NCBI RefSeq assembly: GCF_019209935.1 | Contig: NZ_JAHUTN010000002.1 | Location: 124,001 to 188,000, forward strand | DNA from: Corynebacterium sp. TAE3-ERU16 | Lineage (GTDB): Bacteria > Actinomycetota > Actinomycetes > Mycobacteriales > Mycobacteriaceae | Reading direction: 5' to 3' | DNA length: 64,000 nucleotides | Shown here: one piece after another, positions 46,413 to 57,941 of the stretch | How the letters are laid out: each line of letters starts with the position of its first letter | Numbering within the stretch: position 1 is the first letter of the stretch | Position numbers and translations under genes: made by a program | The notes under the pieces: generated by a model | Told to the model about the DNA's origin: nothing | Databases searched by the model: none | The model's input: only the letters and a program-made list of their open reading frames with translations

Positions 46413-47426
46413 GTGAAACCCGCACCGAACCGCGCGACCATGCGCGACGTTGCCGCGCTCGCCGGGGTGAGCGTCCAGACGGTGTCCCGCGTGCTCAACA
46501 ACTCGGGTCCGGCTTCCGAGGCCACCAGGCGTCAGGTCGAGGACGCCGCCGCGATGCTCAAGTACGAGGTGAACCTCGCCGCACGGGCGCTCGCCTCGAA
46601 GCAGTCGAAGACGACGGGGCTCCTCGTGACAGGGGAGATCCGGCACGGCGTGGCCCGGTTGTTCTCCGCCCTCGAATCCGAACTGGCCTCCCGCGGCCGG
46701 CACATCGTGATCGCCACCTCCCCGACCGACAGCCCCAGCTCACTGCGACGGGCGATCTCCTATCTGCACGGGACGAATCCGGACGGCATGGTGGTGCTCG
46801 CCCGCACCTCCGACGTGCTCCCGGTCATCGCGGCGAAGGCACAGGTCCCCTGCACGGTCATCATCGCCGGGCGACACGAGACCAACCGGGTCTCCACGGT
46901 GTCCATCGACCAGTACGACGGAGCGATCGCCGCGAGTCAGTACATCTTCGACATCGGATGCACGTCACCGGTCTACCTGACCGGTGATCTCCGCTGGCAG
47001 GATGCACAGGTGCGACTCAACGGTTTCCGGACGGTGTGCGCCGTTAACGACACCGAGCCCGACTGGCTGATCGGCGACAGCTGGTCGAGTGCCAGCGGCT
47101 ACGCGATGGGGCAGCAGCTCCTCTCGAGGGGCCTGCCCGACGCGATCGTCGCCGGCAACGACGACATCGCCATCGGTGCGATGCACGCACTGTACAAGGC
47201 GGGGATCTCGGTTCCCGACGACGTCTCGGTCGTGGGTTTCGACGACATCCCGCAGGCCAAATTCCAGAATCCCTCCCTCACCACGGTGCGGCAGGACTTC
47301 ACGACCCTGGGGAGAACCGCGCTGGAGGAACTCGACAGGATCATCGCCGGGGAACCACGCAGGCACCGACAACTGCCCGCCGAACTCGTCATCCGGAAAT
47401 CGACCCGCCCGCTCAGCGATACGTGA
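46413..47426 (+). CDS. LacI family regulator, probable fucose repressor
   Basis: The 337-residue protein has the LacI helix-turn-helix and hinge (ATMRDVAALAGVSVQTVSRVLNN and YEVNLAARALASKQ), then a periplasmic-binding-protein-like effector domain with DAIVAGNDDIAIGAMHAL and the C-terminal VVGFDDIPQAKFQNPSLTTVRQD. GTG start at 46413 is used, with GGAG about 10 nt upstream; an ATG at 46440 is too close to the helix-turn-helix. It directly follows the fuc operon terminator on the same strand and has a TACACT -10-like box near 46370. Its target is inferred to be the 14-bp TGTGAACGNTCCCA-like sites at fucI and fucO. Its stop overlaps the convergent xthA-like gene by 14 nt. Confidence 0.9.
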   Translation: MKPAPNRATMRDVAALAGVSVQTVSRVLNNSGPASEATRRQVEDAAAMLKYEVNLAARALASKQSKTTGLLVTGEIRHGVARLFSALESELASRGRHIVIATSPTDSPSSLRRAISYLHGTNPDGMVVLARTSDVLPVIAAKAQVPCTVIIAGRHETNRVSTVSIDQYDGAIAASQYIFDIGCTSPVYLTGDLRWQDAQVRLNGFRTVCAVNDTEPDWLIGDSWSSASGYAMGQQLLSRGLPDAIVAGNDDIAIGAMHALYKAGISVPDDVSVVGFDDIPQAKFQNPSLTTVRQDFTTLGRTALEELDRIIAGEPRRHRQLPAELVIRKSTRPLSDT

Positions 47427-48324
47427 CGTTCAGCGGCGAGTGGTCGGACCAGCGCAGCGCGTAGTCGCTGGCCTTGTCCACCCAGGTCTTCTCCGCCCGC
47501 TCCAGCATGGCACTGGTCGCCGCCTGGTAGTCGATGCGCCACCCGGCGTCCGTGTCGAAGGCCTTTCCACGGTAGGTCCACCAGGTGTAGGGTCCCTCCC
47601 CTTCCGGCTGCAGACGCCGTGCGACGTCGAACCACCTGGGCTCCTCCGGGATCACACGTTCGGGCAGATCTTCGCCACGGACGTAGTCGACGGCGCCGGC
47701 GAACGCCCCGGCGCCCTCCACCTGGGTGGAGTCATCGGGAAACGTGCCGAACACGGAGTCCATGAACGCGCGTTCGTCGGGCAGGAAGCCGGACTTCTTC
47801 CTGTTGGTCCGCCAGTTCTTCAGGTCCTCACGGCGGTGGCAGATGTTCCAGTCCCCGCCGATGACCATGTTCTCGTGGGCGGCGGCCTGTGCCGCCAGGA
47901 CATCGGTGAACTCGTCGAGGAAGAGGTACTTCTCGTCCTGCTTGGCGGTGTCCGCGGAACCGGAGGGCAGATACAGTGACGCCACCCGGACACCGTGCGC
48001 GGCGAGGTCCGCTGCTATCCACCTGCCTGCGTCGGTGAAGGAGCCGAAGCCGATCTCGATGTCCGTCAACGGCGTCCGGGACAGGATACCGACACCGGCC
48101 CGCCCCTTGGCCACCGATTCCGCACCGGCCCAGTGCCAGCCGGCGTCCAGCGCCGGCGCGAGGGCCTCCCGCGCCTGTCTGTCGCTGGCCCGGACCTCCT
48201 GCATGAGCACGACGTCGGCGGTGGATCGCTCCAGCCAGGCGTGCAGCCCGAGGTTCTCCTCGCTCCGCTTCTTCACGGCGGCCCGGATTCCGTTGACGTT
48301 GACGGTGGTGACGGTGAAAGACAT
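47413..48324 (-). CDS. xthA: Exodeoxyribonuclease III (AP endonuclease)
   Basis: DNA repair enzyme of the exonuclease III/APE1 family that cuts at abasic sites and degrades from 3' ends. The 303-residue protein shows TVNVNGIRAAVKK, VVLMQEVRAS with the metal-binding glutamate, the GDWNICH catalytic loop, and RIDYQAATS and LRWSDHSPLNVTY at the C-terminus with the catalytic Asp-His pair. The ATG at 48324 follows TATCGT by 7 nt on the minus strand, so it is probably leaderless. Confidence 0.94.
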   Translation of the reverse strand: MSFTVTTVNVNGIRAAVKKRSEENLGLHAWLERSTADVVLMQEVRASDRQAREALAPALDAGWHWAGAESVAKGRAGVGILSRTPLTDIEIGFGSFTDAGRWIAADLAAHGVRVASLYLPSGSADTAKQDEKYLFLDEFTDVLAAQAAAHENMVIGGDWNICHRREDLKNWRTNRKKSGFLPDERAFMDSVFGTFPDDSTQVEGAGAFAGAVDYVRGEDLPERVIPEEPRWFDVARRLQPEGEGPYTWWTYRGKAFDTDAGWRIDYQAATSAMLERAEKTWVDKASDYALRWSDHSPLNVTYR

Positions 48325-48331
48325 GCCCACA

Positions 48332-48337
48332 ACGATA
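48332..48337 (-). promoter_or_regulatory. -10 box of leaderless xthA promoter
   Basis: TATCGT on the minus strand, 7 nt before the ATG. Confidence 0.45.
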
Positions 48338-48430
48338 GTCAGCCTCCACGGCACGGACATGCCCGCCCCGGATCAGGACCCGGTGCACGGTCGCAGGCGG
48401 TTTCCCGGTCATGTGCCGCAGCTGCCGTGA

Positions 48431-49681
48431 TCAGGACAATCGCCGGTGGCGGCGCAGTGCACGCCGTCGCAGCAGGTAGGTCGGTACCCAGATGCCGAGG
48501 GCGGTGACCGCGAGCGCCGCCCCGGCGAGCGCCGGCGCCGAGTAACCGAAGCCGTGGGCGATGACCGCGCCGCCGATCGCGGCACCGGACGCGTTCGCCG
48601 CGTTCAGCGCCGAGTGGTTGAGTGCCGCGGCGAGCGTCTGTGCGCGTCCGGCGACGTCCATCAGTCGGATCTGCAGGGCGGGAACGAGCGTGGAACCGCA
48701 GAACCCGATGATCCCGAAGTTCAGGGTGCCCAACCAGGGGCCGGACGAGGTGGCGGAGAATCCGACGAGAGCGACCGCGATGGCGACGAGGGAGGCGGCG
48801 ATCCCGATCTCCAGGTTCCGGTCCGCCATCCGACCACCGACGACGTTGCCCAGGACCATGCCGATGCCGTAGGCGGCGAGCACCACCCACATCAGGTCCG
48901 GACGCATCCCCGCGTGCTCCGTCATGGTCCAGGTGATGTAGGTGTAGACGGCGAACATGCCGCCGAAACCGACGGTACCTATGGCCAGCGTCAGCCACAC
49001 CTGTGATCTGGCCAGCGCCCCGAGCTCCGTCGCGGGGCGGGTCGCAGGCATCCGGGTCATGTGCGGCATCAGGCGCCACAGGGCGACGAGTGTGCCGGTG
49101 CCGATGGCGGCCACGAGTGCGTAGGCGGCCTGCCAGCCCAGCCATTCCCCGAGGGCCTGGGCCGCGGGGACACCGATCACCGTCGCGACCGACAGTCCCA
49201 TACCGACGAAGGCCACGGCCCTCCCGCGCTGCCCCTCGGGAGCGAGGGAGGCCGCGGCCAGCCCGGCGATGGAGAAGTACGCTCCGTGCGGCAGCCCGGC
49301 GATGAACCTCGCGGCGAGCAGCAGATGGTAGTTCTCCCCCAGCATCGACAGCCCGTTGCCCACGGTGAAGGCGAACATGAGGATGAGGAGCAGGCGTCGC
49401 CGCGGGATCATCCCGGTCACCGCGGTGATCAGGGGCGCGCCGACCACGACGCCCAGAGCGTACGCGGAGATGATCCGCCCGGCGGCATCCTCCCCGATGG
49501 AGAAGTCGGATGCGATGAGATTCAGCAGACCCATCGACACGAACTCGGTGGTGCCGATCCCGAAGGCCCCGGCGGCGAGGGCGAGCATCGTCCACCGCCG
49601 CCGGATGTCCGAGATCTCGGTCTGGTCGGGAAGCGGGCGGCGTCTGGGTTCGGTGATTTCACGGATTCTTCGCAACTGCAC
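48431..49681 (-). CDS. MFS transporter, DHA1-type efflux (AraJ-like)
   Basis: Twelve-helix major facilitator of 416 residues related to the sugar-efflux/drug:H+ antiporter-1 group. The first helix reads LALAAGAFGIGTTEFVSMGLL, the GTTEF pattern being common in this group, and MIPRRRLLLILMFAF follows the first pair of helices. The N-terminal 30 residues are charged and cytoplasmic. Substrate unknown; relatives export arabinose, purine analogues or drugs. GTG start at 49681 lies 6 nt after TACGGT on the minus strand, consistent with a leaderless transcript; a start at the methionine just before the first helix is the alternative. Confidence 0.88.
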   Translation of the reverse strand: MQLRRIREITEPRRRPLPDQTEISDIRRRWTMLALAAGAFGIGTTEFVSMGLLNLIASDFSIGEDAAGRIISAYALGVVVGAPLITAVTGMIPRRRLLLILMFAFTVGNGLSMLGENYHLLLAARFIAGLPHGAYFSIAGLAAASLAPEGQRGRAVAFVGMGLSVATVIGVPAAQALGEWLGWQAAYALVAAIGTGTLVALWRLMPHMTRMPATRPATELGALARSQVWLTLAIGTVGFGGMFAVYTYITWTMTEHAGMRPDLMWVVLAAYGIGMVLGNVVGGRMADRNLEIGIAASLVAIAVALVGFSATSSGPWLGTLNFGIIGFCGSTLVPALQIRLMDVAGRAQTLAAALNHSALNAANASGAAIGGAVIAHGFGYSAPALAGAALAVTALGIWVPTYLLRRRALRRHRRLS

Positions 49682-49687
49682 GAGGGA

Positions 49688-49693
49688 ACCGTA
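49688..49693 (-). promoter_or_regulatory. -10 box of leaderless MFS gene promoter
   Basis: TACGGT on the minus strand, 6 nt before the GTG. Confidence 0.4.
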
Positions 49694-49947
49694 CTCTCAA
49701 CTAACGGTGTCAGCCTCACCACGCGGAGCGATCGTGGCGGAGTCGATGGGTGGGTGGTCGCTGTGAGCTGGATCCGGATCGCCCCCGAACCGGGTTGTCC
49801 CTCTGTCTCCCGGATAGCGGGACCCGCTGCCCCGGGCGTGCCCCGAACACCATTTCCACCCTTTTCATGGGTGAGAACGCCACCGGCCGAACGTTGAACA
49901 GGTATTCTGAGGAGTCGAACCATATCCGATAATCCTGGGAGTCCCTC

Positions 49948-52161
<2,214 letters not shown>

Positions 52162-52180
52162 TTCTCCCGGACAGTCACCC

Positions 52181-52220
52181 GACGGGCCCCGCCACTCCAT
52201 CCGGAGTGGCGGGGCCCGTC
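52181..52220. terminator. Strong bidirectional terminator after icd
   Basis: Perfect 18-bp inverted repeat (52181-52198 with 52203-52220), tetraloop ATCC, 19 nt after the icd stop. It also faces the end of the long minus-strand operon. Confidence 0.9.
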
Positions 52221-52377
52221 GTCGCGTGCGGGGAACCGCTCTCATCCACGGTCATCCCGCATGCGGCACCGATGTGATGTACCACAGTTCCGTCACGGAA
52301 CGTCGGCGTCCTAGTTCGCGCGATGCACGGCGCTCCCGCCCTCTCCCCCGACCGGTACACCGATCCCCGGTCCGGGA

Positions 52378-52824
52378 TCAGGGGGTGGTGTCGGCGATTT
52401 TACCCGAGCGCCCCAGAATCTCGATCAGTTCCTCGTTGACGAGTTTCCTGCCGTCAGCGGTCTCGATGTAATTGTTGGTGTCGTTGAACAACTCCAGCCA
52501 GAAGAGCTGCTGCCAGCCCCACACCATGGCGGCGACCACGGCCACCGAAGCCGCCAGTGCCGTCGAGATCTGTACCCACCGGGCCGCACCACGTTGCCGG
52601 AGCTCGGTCTGTTCGATGCTGCGGGCCTCCTCCTGTCGGAGGGCCCGGCCCATGTCGGTGCCGGAGGCTGCGGGATCCCAGGAGGGTGCCGGGTTCGGGC
52701 CGTTGCTCCAGCCGGGGGCCGGTGCCGAGGGGCCGTTCGGGCCGTTGCTCCAGCCGGGGGCCGGTGCCGAGGGGTCGTACGGGCCGGGGTTCCAGCCTTC
52801 CCGGGGTGAATTGGGTGTGTTCAT
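52378..52824 (-). CDS. Single-pass membrane protein with proline-rich repeats, last gene of the GTPase operon
   Basis: Unrecognised protein of 148 residues. The N-terminal 55 are low-complexity and contain a 14-residue unit (APAPGWSNGPNGPS) twice, matching a 42-bp DNA repeat. A charged helical segment (GRALRQEEARSIEQTELRQRG) precedes one hydrophobic helix, ISTALAASVAVVAAMVWGWQQLFWLEL, and a 35-residue soluble tail follows. With no signal peptide the proline-rich part is probably cytoplasmic. It lies 75 nt after the 83-aa gene on the same strand, the last gene before the icd terminator. Proline/tryptophan repeats of this kind often mediate protein contacts; that is inference. Confidence 0.65.
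   Translation of the reverse strand: MNTPNSPREGWNPGPYDPSAPAPGWSNGPNGPSAPAPGWSNGPNPAPSWDPAASGTDMGRALRQEEARSIEQTELRQRGAARWVQISTALAASVAVVAAMVWGWQQLFWLELFNDTNNYIETADGRKLVNEELIEILGRSGKIADTTP
52695..52778. repeat. Two tandem 42-bp repeats within the 148-aa gene
   Basis: Copies at 52695-52736 and 52737-52778 differ at one base; a decayed third copy follows to about 52798. In frame, each encodes 14 residues. Confidence 0.85.
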
Positions 52825-52899
52825 GGTTACTGTCCGATCGGTGGGAGGTGGTGGTGGGTGCTGTCGTGGTGATTGCGGAAGGGGAGGCTGGACCTGAAC

Positions 52900-53151
52900 T
52901 CAGCGATTCCCGAATGGAAAGTGTCTGCGGCCGGTTTTCTTCTCCATCTGTGTCCCCTCCCTCCCGGGGCCCGGGCGCGACTCCCCCGGCGACTGCTGTG
53001 GCCGGAGACGGGGATTATCTGTCCGTCCCTCCGACGGATGCGCCGTGGTCCGGGGAGGTTGCGCGGGGAACTGCCGCGGGGAGGGTACGTCGTCGGGCCC
53101 CGGGGCGAGGTCGGCCACCGCATCGTCGAACCAGAACTTTCCTCCATTCAT
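52900..53151 (-). CDS. Small hypothetical protein of the GTPase operon, 83 aa
   Basis: The ATG at 53151 lies 2 nt after the stop of the GTPase gene and has GGGAG 7 nt upstream (within the end of that gene), so translation by coupling is likely. The N-terminus MNGGKFWFDDAVADLAPGPDD looks protein-like; the rest is proline-, glycine- and arginine-rich and probably disordered. No function is known. An overlapping reading frame (52827-53147) is less likely. Confidence 0.45.
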   Translation of the reverse strand: MNGGKFWFDDAVADLAPGPDDVPSPRQFPAQPPRTTAHPSEGRTDNPRLRPQQSPGESRPGPGREGTQMEKKTGRRHFPFGNR

Positions 53152-53153
53152 CC

Positions 53154-54287
53154 CTACGCTCCCGGATCCGTCCGGTCACCGTTGAGCAGACCCCACTGCG
53201 CCAGGACGTAGCGGAAGGGGTCGAGACAACGGAAGGGCGCGATCCCCGACCGTGACACCGACGAACCGGTCTCCGGTGGGGTCCCCAACGCGGATACCGC
53301 GAAACAACGGTACCGCAGGCGGCGGCCGGGTTCATTGAGCCGATTCAGGAAGGCCATCGCGTCGAGACAACGCAGGAGACTCAGGACCTCGTAGTGGAGC
53401 AGTTCCGCATTGGGGAGACTGTAAGGCTGGGTGACGTCACCGGACTCACGACGGAACCCGGCACCGAAGTTGTTCATCACCCGTTGCCAGTTCACCTTGT
53501 CCTCGGCCCCGTAGTACATGTCCACCTGATCGACCTTCGCCAGCTCCTGCATCGTGTCGAACTTCGCCAGCATCAGGGCGATGAGCGTATCGTCCTCCGG
53601 CTCGATGAGGCTCAGCAGGTTCGACAGGACGGTGGCCGGGTCTTCGGTGTCGTGGGTGTCCAGCTTGGGGAGGGACGGGATCGAGCCCTCGAGGAGATTG
53701 TTGATCTCCGGCACGCGCACGGGGTCGAACATGAAGATGATCTCATCGGCGAACCGGAAGAACCGCATGCGCTCACGCATGTTGGGGAAGTGGTCCTGCG
53801 CGAAGTCCTCACCCGCGACGTCCCTGATGACGATGTGAATCGGCTGGTGGACCCGCTGCCCGTTCGCATCTGTTCTCAGGTGGGTACCGATGCGGAAGAT
53901 CAGCGGCTGGTTCTGGTAGGCTCCCTCGTTCTCACCGGTACTCGTCGGTGCGGGCAGGCCCATCTGTTCGAAGAGAGGCTCCTCGAACTGCTCGCGGTAG
54001 ATCTCGCGGGTCGGATCATCGGCGGGTTCGAACACGAACCCGTTGTTCTCGACGAGCTGTTCCAGCAGCTTCACGACTACGGCGATGTAGAGGGATTTGC
54101 CCGACGCGCGGGCACCGGCCATCGCGAAGGTCAACGTACCGGTCCCCGCCCAGCCGTCAGGGAGCGGGTAGCGCTCCGGGTTCGTCTGGCACGGTAGGTT
54201 CGTGCCCTCCCCCATGATCTGGAAAGTGTACGGGCAGCGCGTCGGAAGCAGAGCCGTCCTACGGTCTCCGGTGAGTGTGTTCGTCAT
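53154..54287 (-). CDS. P-loop GTPase of a GTPase/GAP1/vWA system
   Basis: The 377-residue protein has the features of a TRAFAC-type GTPase: P-loop GARASGKS at 58-65 (G-x4-GKS), switch II DVAGED with D156 and G159, and AKFD at 241-244 in place of N/TKxD; the G5 equivalent may be SALGTPP near the C-terminus. The N-terminal 50 residues, with isolated cysteines (18 and 33) and a conserved-looking RCPYTFQIMGEGTN, form an extra element. It resembles the 'double-GTPase' families that accompany GAP1 proteins in predicted conflict systems. It probably acts as a nucleotide-dependent switch or assembly factor. AGAGGG ribosome site; 11 nt after the vWA gene. Confidence 0.78.
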   Translation of the reverse strand: MTNTLTGDRRTALLPTRCPYTFQIMGEGTNLPCQTNPERYPLPDGWAGTGTLTFAMAGARASGKSLYIAVVVKLLEQLVENNGFVFEPADDPTREIYREQFEEPLFEQMGLPAPTSTGENEGAYQNQPLIFRIGTHLRTDANGQRVHQPIHIVIRDVAGEDFAQDHFPNMRERMRFFRFADEIIFMFDPVRVPEINNLLEGSIPSLPKLDTHDTEDPATVLSNLLSLIEPEDDTLIALMLAKFDTMQELAKVDQVDMYYGAEDKVNWQRVMNNFGAGFRRESGDVTQPYSLPNAELLHYEVLSLLRCLDAMAFLNRLNEPGRRLRYRCFAVSALGTPPETGSSVSRSGIAPFRCLDPFRYVLAQWGLLNGDRTDPGA

Positions 54288-54298
54288 GTCGTTGCCCT

Positions 54299-55291
54299 CT
54301 AGAGTCTTCCGCCGACCAGGGTGCGGGCCATGGCATGCACGTCTTCGGCGATCATGGAGGTGTCTCCGGCGGCCAGTGCCGCACAGACCTCCGGGGTGAA
54401 CAGTGTGTGGGAGCAGTCGCCGGCACCGACCGGGGTCCGGGTCGTCAGCAGGTGCACGGGACCGTTGTGCCGCGCCAACGGGGCGGGAAGATCGTCGGAG
54501 ACGACGAGCACCGCCTCACCGTCGCGGAGTGGCCGGTTCATCCGGAATCCGACCTCGTTGTACGGCAGTTCCAGCTGCGCCAGGCCGGCGATGTCGGCGG
54601 GACTCCCGAGCGAACGCTGCGGCTCCCCCGCGGAGCTGGAGACCATGATCCTCTTCCCCTGGGAGACCACGGACAGCACTCCGCAGGCGACGGTGTACAT
54701 GGCCGCCAGCGCCTCCGGGGGCGTCGTCCGCGCCATGGAGGCTGAGGCGTCGATCACCAGGGACACGTCGCGACGGAGGTCGGCGGGGAGCGTGTCCGCC
54801 CCCACCGCGGTACACAGCGTTCCACGGACACGGCTCGACAGATCATCGAGCTCGACACCGACGATCTGCTGGTTGACCTCGATGACGACGGTCCCCGACT
54901 CGCCGGAGAGGGTGCACAGCGGAAACGAACCGAGTCCACCGACGTTGTACCGCGGGAACTGCAGACTGGTGTTCTGTGCGGCGGTCTCACCGTGCAGGAG
55001 GTACGACACCTGGGCGCTGGCGTCGTGGGGAAATGATGTGCCCCCCTGCCCCGGTGTCAGCAGAACTCTGACGGATCCCGTGAGATTGCGCATCCGGAGC
55101 CTGTCCCCACGGAACCGGAACTCCACCGAGCCGCGCTCCGGGGGGCTGGTGATGTCCGGTCCCCGGAGCTGCAGCTCAATGGGCAGCACGGTCTTCTGCT
55201 TCGTCAACACCTCGCAGGTCAGTTCGCCGAAAGCGGATGCGGGTTGACCGGTGTCATGGCGGTCACCGGGTTGCAGCTGGATGGTGGGCAT
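54299..55291 (-). CDS. von Willebrand A domain protein of the GTPase operon
   Basis: The 330-residue protein has an N-terminal beta-rich region (about 1-150) and a vWA domain (about 170-330) with an intact MIDAS metal site D181-A-S183-A-S185 and the loop LVVSDDLPAPLARHNGPVHLLTT. There is no signal peptide, so it is cytoplasmic. vWA proteins in such operons are thought to bridge partners through the metal ion. It lies between the GAP1-like gene (6-nt gap) and the GTPase gene (11-nt gap), so it is co-expressed with both. Confidence 0.8.
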   Translation of the reverse strand: MPTIQLQPGDRHDTGQPASAFGELTCEVLTKQKTVLPIELQLRGPDITSPPERGSVEFRFRGDRLRMRNLTGSVRVLLTPGQGGTSFPHDASAQVSYLLHGETAAQNTSLQFPRYNVGGLGSFPLCTLSGESGTVVIEVNQQIVGVELDDLSSRVRGTLCTAVGADTLPADLRRDVSLVIDASASMARTTPPEALAAMYTVACGVLSVVSQGKRIMVSSSAGEPQRSLGSPADIAGLAQLELPYNEVGFRMNRPLRDGEAVLVVSDDLPAPLARHNGPVHLLTTRTPVGAGDCSHTLFTPEVCAALAAGDTSMIAEDVHAMARTLVGGRL

Positions 55292-55297
55292 TGCGTT

Positions 55298-57934
55298 CTA
55301 CTGCCTTTCCTCGGCGGCAGGCGTGCTGCCGCCGGACAAGTGGAGTTCGATGATCTGACGGCGGACCGCCCAGTACCGTGAGTCCGGGTTCCGGGCGATG
55401 GCTTCCGGGTGCCCCAGTCTCTCGTATTCAGCTTCGAGCATCTTCCGGTGCCTCTCCAGGAATTCCCTGTGAGCGGTGGCCGTGGCGAAGTCGTCCCTGA
55501 GACAGCCGATGTAGAAGTCCCTCACCGTGGCGGCCACCGTGTCGTGCGCGGTCTGCTCCAACGCGTTCCAGTCGACGACGTCGATGAGCATGTGGTCGAG
55601 GGCATCACGGAACTTTCCGTCGGCCGTGCCGTCGGTGCTCAGCAGCGGCCTGATTCGACTGAAGTCGGCGACGGTGAAACGCAACCGCAGCAACGCCAGT
55701 ACGGCGTCGGTGTCGCGGGACAGCGGCCAGTGGTCCTCCTCTGGGGAAACGAGGAAATGGGGGTGCCCCGCCCGCAGTCTGGTGATGACCCGGCCGATGT
55801 CGACCCCGGGCCCGAACGACGCCGTGAAATTGAGGACGGAGTACCCCGAGTCGTTCGCGGCCCTGATGATCCTGTCGATCCGTTCCCGGTTCTCCCACTG
55901 GCTGTACCACTCGTCCCACTGCGCGGCGAGGCGGCCTCCGACGGGCGCGGTCCCGGGATGCAGCCGGAGTTGCCGGGTGAGTTTCTCCGCCACGAGTCCG
56001 TACAGTTCGGGGGCGTCACGGTCCGGGAGGGACCCGGAATCGTGCAGCACGCGGTGCCCGAGGACCTCTATCCTGCGCAGGCCGCTCGACGTCCCGGGGA
56101 ATCCGAGGGCCTCGCGTTTGTCGCTGCTGGTCAATGAACCGGGATTCCCCAGAAGCCTGCCCATCGTGTGGACATCCGATTCGACGATGCTGTTCCACCA
56201 TCCCGAGACAATTGCCTGCGTGCCCCGATCGAGTGACGGGCGTCCCTCGGCGACGAACCAGCCCATGACCGCTTCCCTGTGCACCGTGACCGCCGCCCAG
56301 ATCTCCTCCGGAGGATCTTCGGGATCCACCAGTCCCCTCCGCACGGCGACATCGAGCATCTCCACCGCGGCGTCCACGCAGGCGGTGGAACGGGGGGATC
56401 CGTACGTGTCGGCGGTGGCCAGGGAACCGGAGACACCCGCGTACAGCATCCCAAGTGCCCGACCTGCCGGGTATCCCGGTTCGCGGTACCCGAACTCCGG
56501 GATGCGCCGCCGCTCACGTGGCGGCTGTTCCCAGCCGTCACCGGTGCACCCGAGGCTCCGTAGTTCGTCCATCATCCGGGTCTCCCACACGACCGCGGGA
56601 TCTGTGGGATCCGGATCCCCGGAACCGGCTGCGCCCCACGCCTCCGCACCATCCGGGTCACCGGCACCGGGGCCACCCCAGTCGGTGTCCCCGAACGCCT
56701 GCGACCCTCCGGGCGCGGGAACCCGGGAGCCACGGCCTGCCGAATCTCCGCCGGGCGCCGACTCCCCGAATCCGTCGAGATCGACCGCGGCGGCGAGGAC
56801 TCCCCCGCGGTCCGTGGTGCCTCCGGCGATACGGGGGTCCGGTTGACCATCGCCCCAGGAGAAGGCTCCGTCCCCGGACCAGGAGATGTCCCCGGGGTCT
56901 CCGGCGGGACCCGCCAGGACGTCGCGGAATGCCGCCAGACCGGCGCCGAACCGGGGCACTTCATGCCGACTCCTCAGCGGCTCGGTCTCCTCCCGGAGTA
57001 CGTCGATGATGTCGTCCATACGGTGGCGGGGGCCGCGGCCCCCGCGGATCAGGAGCTCGGCGGTGTCCGCCGACCAACCGGTCCCCGGGTCCGCTCCCCC
57101 GTCGTCGAGGGAGATGACCGTGATCCCGGGGCGGACCGGAACCAGGTGCACGTCCACGTCGGGGACGCACACCAGCGCCGGTGCGCCACCGTGATCCGCA
57201 CCGGACACGGTGTTGCCACGCATGAAGGTGGTGAAACGCAGGAGGCGTTGTGCCTCGAGGGGCGACATCGTCACCGACACCGCTTTGAGCCACGAGGCCG
57301 CGGTCGCGCGGTCCGGGACGGGGAGCACGACGGTGGCGACCTGCGACTGCAGTGCGTCCTGGATCCGGTACAGCGACGCGGCCCGCCGCTCCTCGCGGAG
57401 GATGAACTCGATGGCCTCCTCGGCGGTGGGAACGCACTCCCAGCCGGGCCGGGGGCCACCGTCCGGAGTCCGGGCGAGTTGGACGTTGTCGACCATCCTG
57501 ATCGTGAATGGTCGGAGAAAATCGGGTGACCCGAAGCAGTCGACCGGGTACCACGGACCATCGTCAGCCCAGGGCTGCGAGTCCACGAAGGCGTGCGTGA
57601 AGATGTTCCCCTGTCGGTTGGTGGAATCCCGTCCCGCGGGAACCGCCTGGAGATACACGCTCGCCGCCGTACCACCGATGTGCGCCTCCGGGAGGTAGGT
57701 GAAGCTCCTCGGCAGCGCATCCACCTGCGCATCGCTGATGTAGTCGCTGATCGGCTCCAGCGGCGACAGCTGGGTCACCGCATTCTGTTTTATCCACTCC
57801 CGCTGTTCCGGTGAGGCGTCGAGAGACGGGCCGACCTGCCAACCGCCGGTCCGGCGGCCGGCGGACGCGCCGAAGGACGCGAACGTCACCTGCGCCCAGC
57901 GCCCGCCCGGGTCGGGGGAGTTCATCCGTGTCAT
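55298..57934 (-). CDS. GTPase-associated protein 1 (GAP1)-like protein
   Basis: The 878-residue protein begins with VTFASFGASAGRRTGGWQVGPS and continues QGNIFTHAFVDSQPWADDGPWYPVDCFGSPDFLRPF, which matches the N-terminal domain of the GAP1 family as I know it (start F-x-S-F-G..., later N-x-F-THA). The middle and C-terminal thirds are mainly helical, separated by a glycine/aspartate-rich disordered stretch around 380-450. Such proteins are encoded next to GTPases and are thought to sense or gate their activity. ATG 57934 lies 7 nt after the stop of the 922-aa gene; ATG 57925 is an alternative. Assignment is by memory of the family. Confidence 0.68.
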   Translation of the reverse strand: MTRMNSPDPGGRWAQVTFASFGASAGRRTGGWQVGPSLDASPEQREWIKQNAVTQLSPLEPISDYISDAQVDALPRSFTYLPEAHIGGTAASVYLQAVPAGRDSTNRQGNIFTHAFVDSQPWADDGPWYPVDCFGSPDFLRPFTIRMVDNVQLARTPDGGPRPGWECVPTAEEAIEFILREERRAASLYRIQDALQSQVATVVLPVPDRATAASWLKAVSVTMSPLEAQRLLRFTTFMRGNTVSGADHGGAPALVCVPDVDVHLVPVRPGITVISLDDGGADPGTGWSADTAELLIRGGRGPRHRMDDIIDVLREETEPLRSRHEVPRFGAGLAAFRDVLAGPAGDPGDISWSGDGAFSWGDGQPDPRIAGGTTDRGGVLAAAVDLDGFGESAPGGDSAGRGSRVPAPGGSQAFGDTDWGGPGAGDPDGAEAWGAAGSGDPDPTDPAVVWETRMMDELRSLGCTGDGWEQPPRERRRIPEFGYREPGYPAGRALGMLYAGVSGSLATADTYGSPRSTACVDAAVEMLDVAVRRGLVDPEDPPEEIWAAVTVHREAVMGWFVAEGRPSLDRGTQAIVSGWWNSIVESDVHTMGRLLGNPGSLTSSDKREALGFPGTSSGLRRIEVLGHRVLHDSGSLPDRDAPELYGLVAEKLTRQLRLHPGTAPVGGRLAAQWDEWYSQWENRERIDRIIRAANDSGYSVLNFTASFGPGVDIGRVITRLRAGHPHFLVSPEEDHWPLSRDTDAVLALLRLRFTVADFSRIRPLLSTDGTADGKFRDALDHMLIDVVDWNALEQTAHDTVAATVRDFYIGCLRDDFATATAHREFLERHRKMLEAEYERLGHPEAIARNPDSRYWAVRRQIIELHLSGGSTPAAEERQ

Positions 57935-57941
57935 GCGGTCG

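Noticed and set aside
52690..52800. Short CRISPR-like array
   Set aside because: The repeats are directly tandem without spacers and lie in frame within a coding region.
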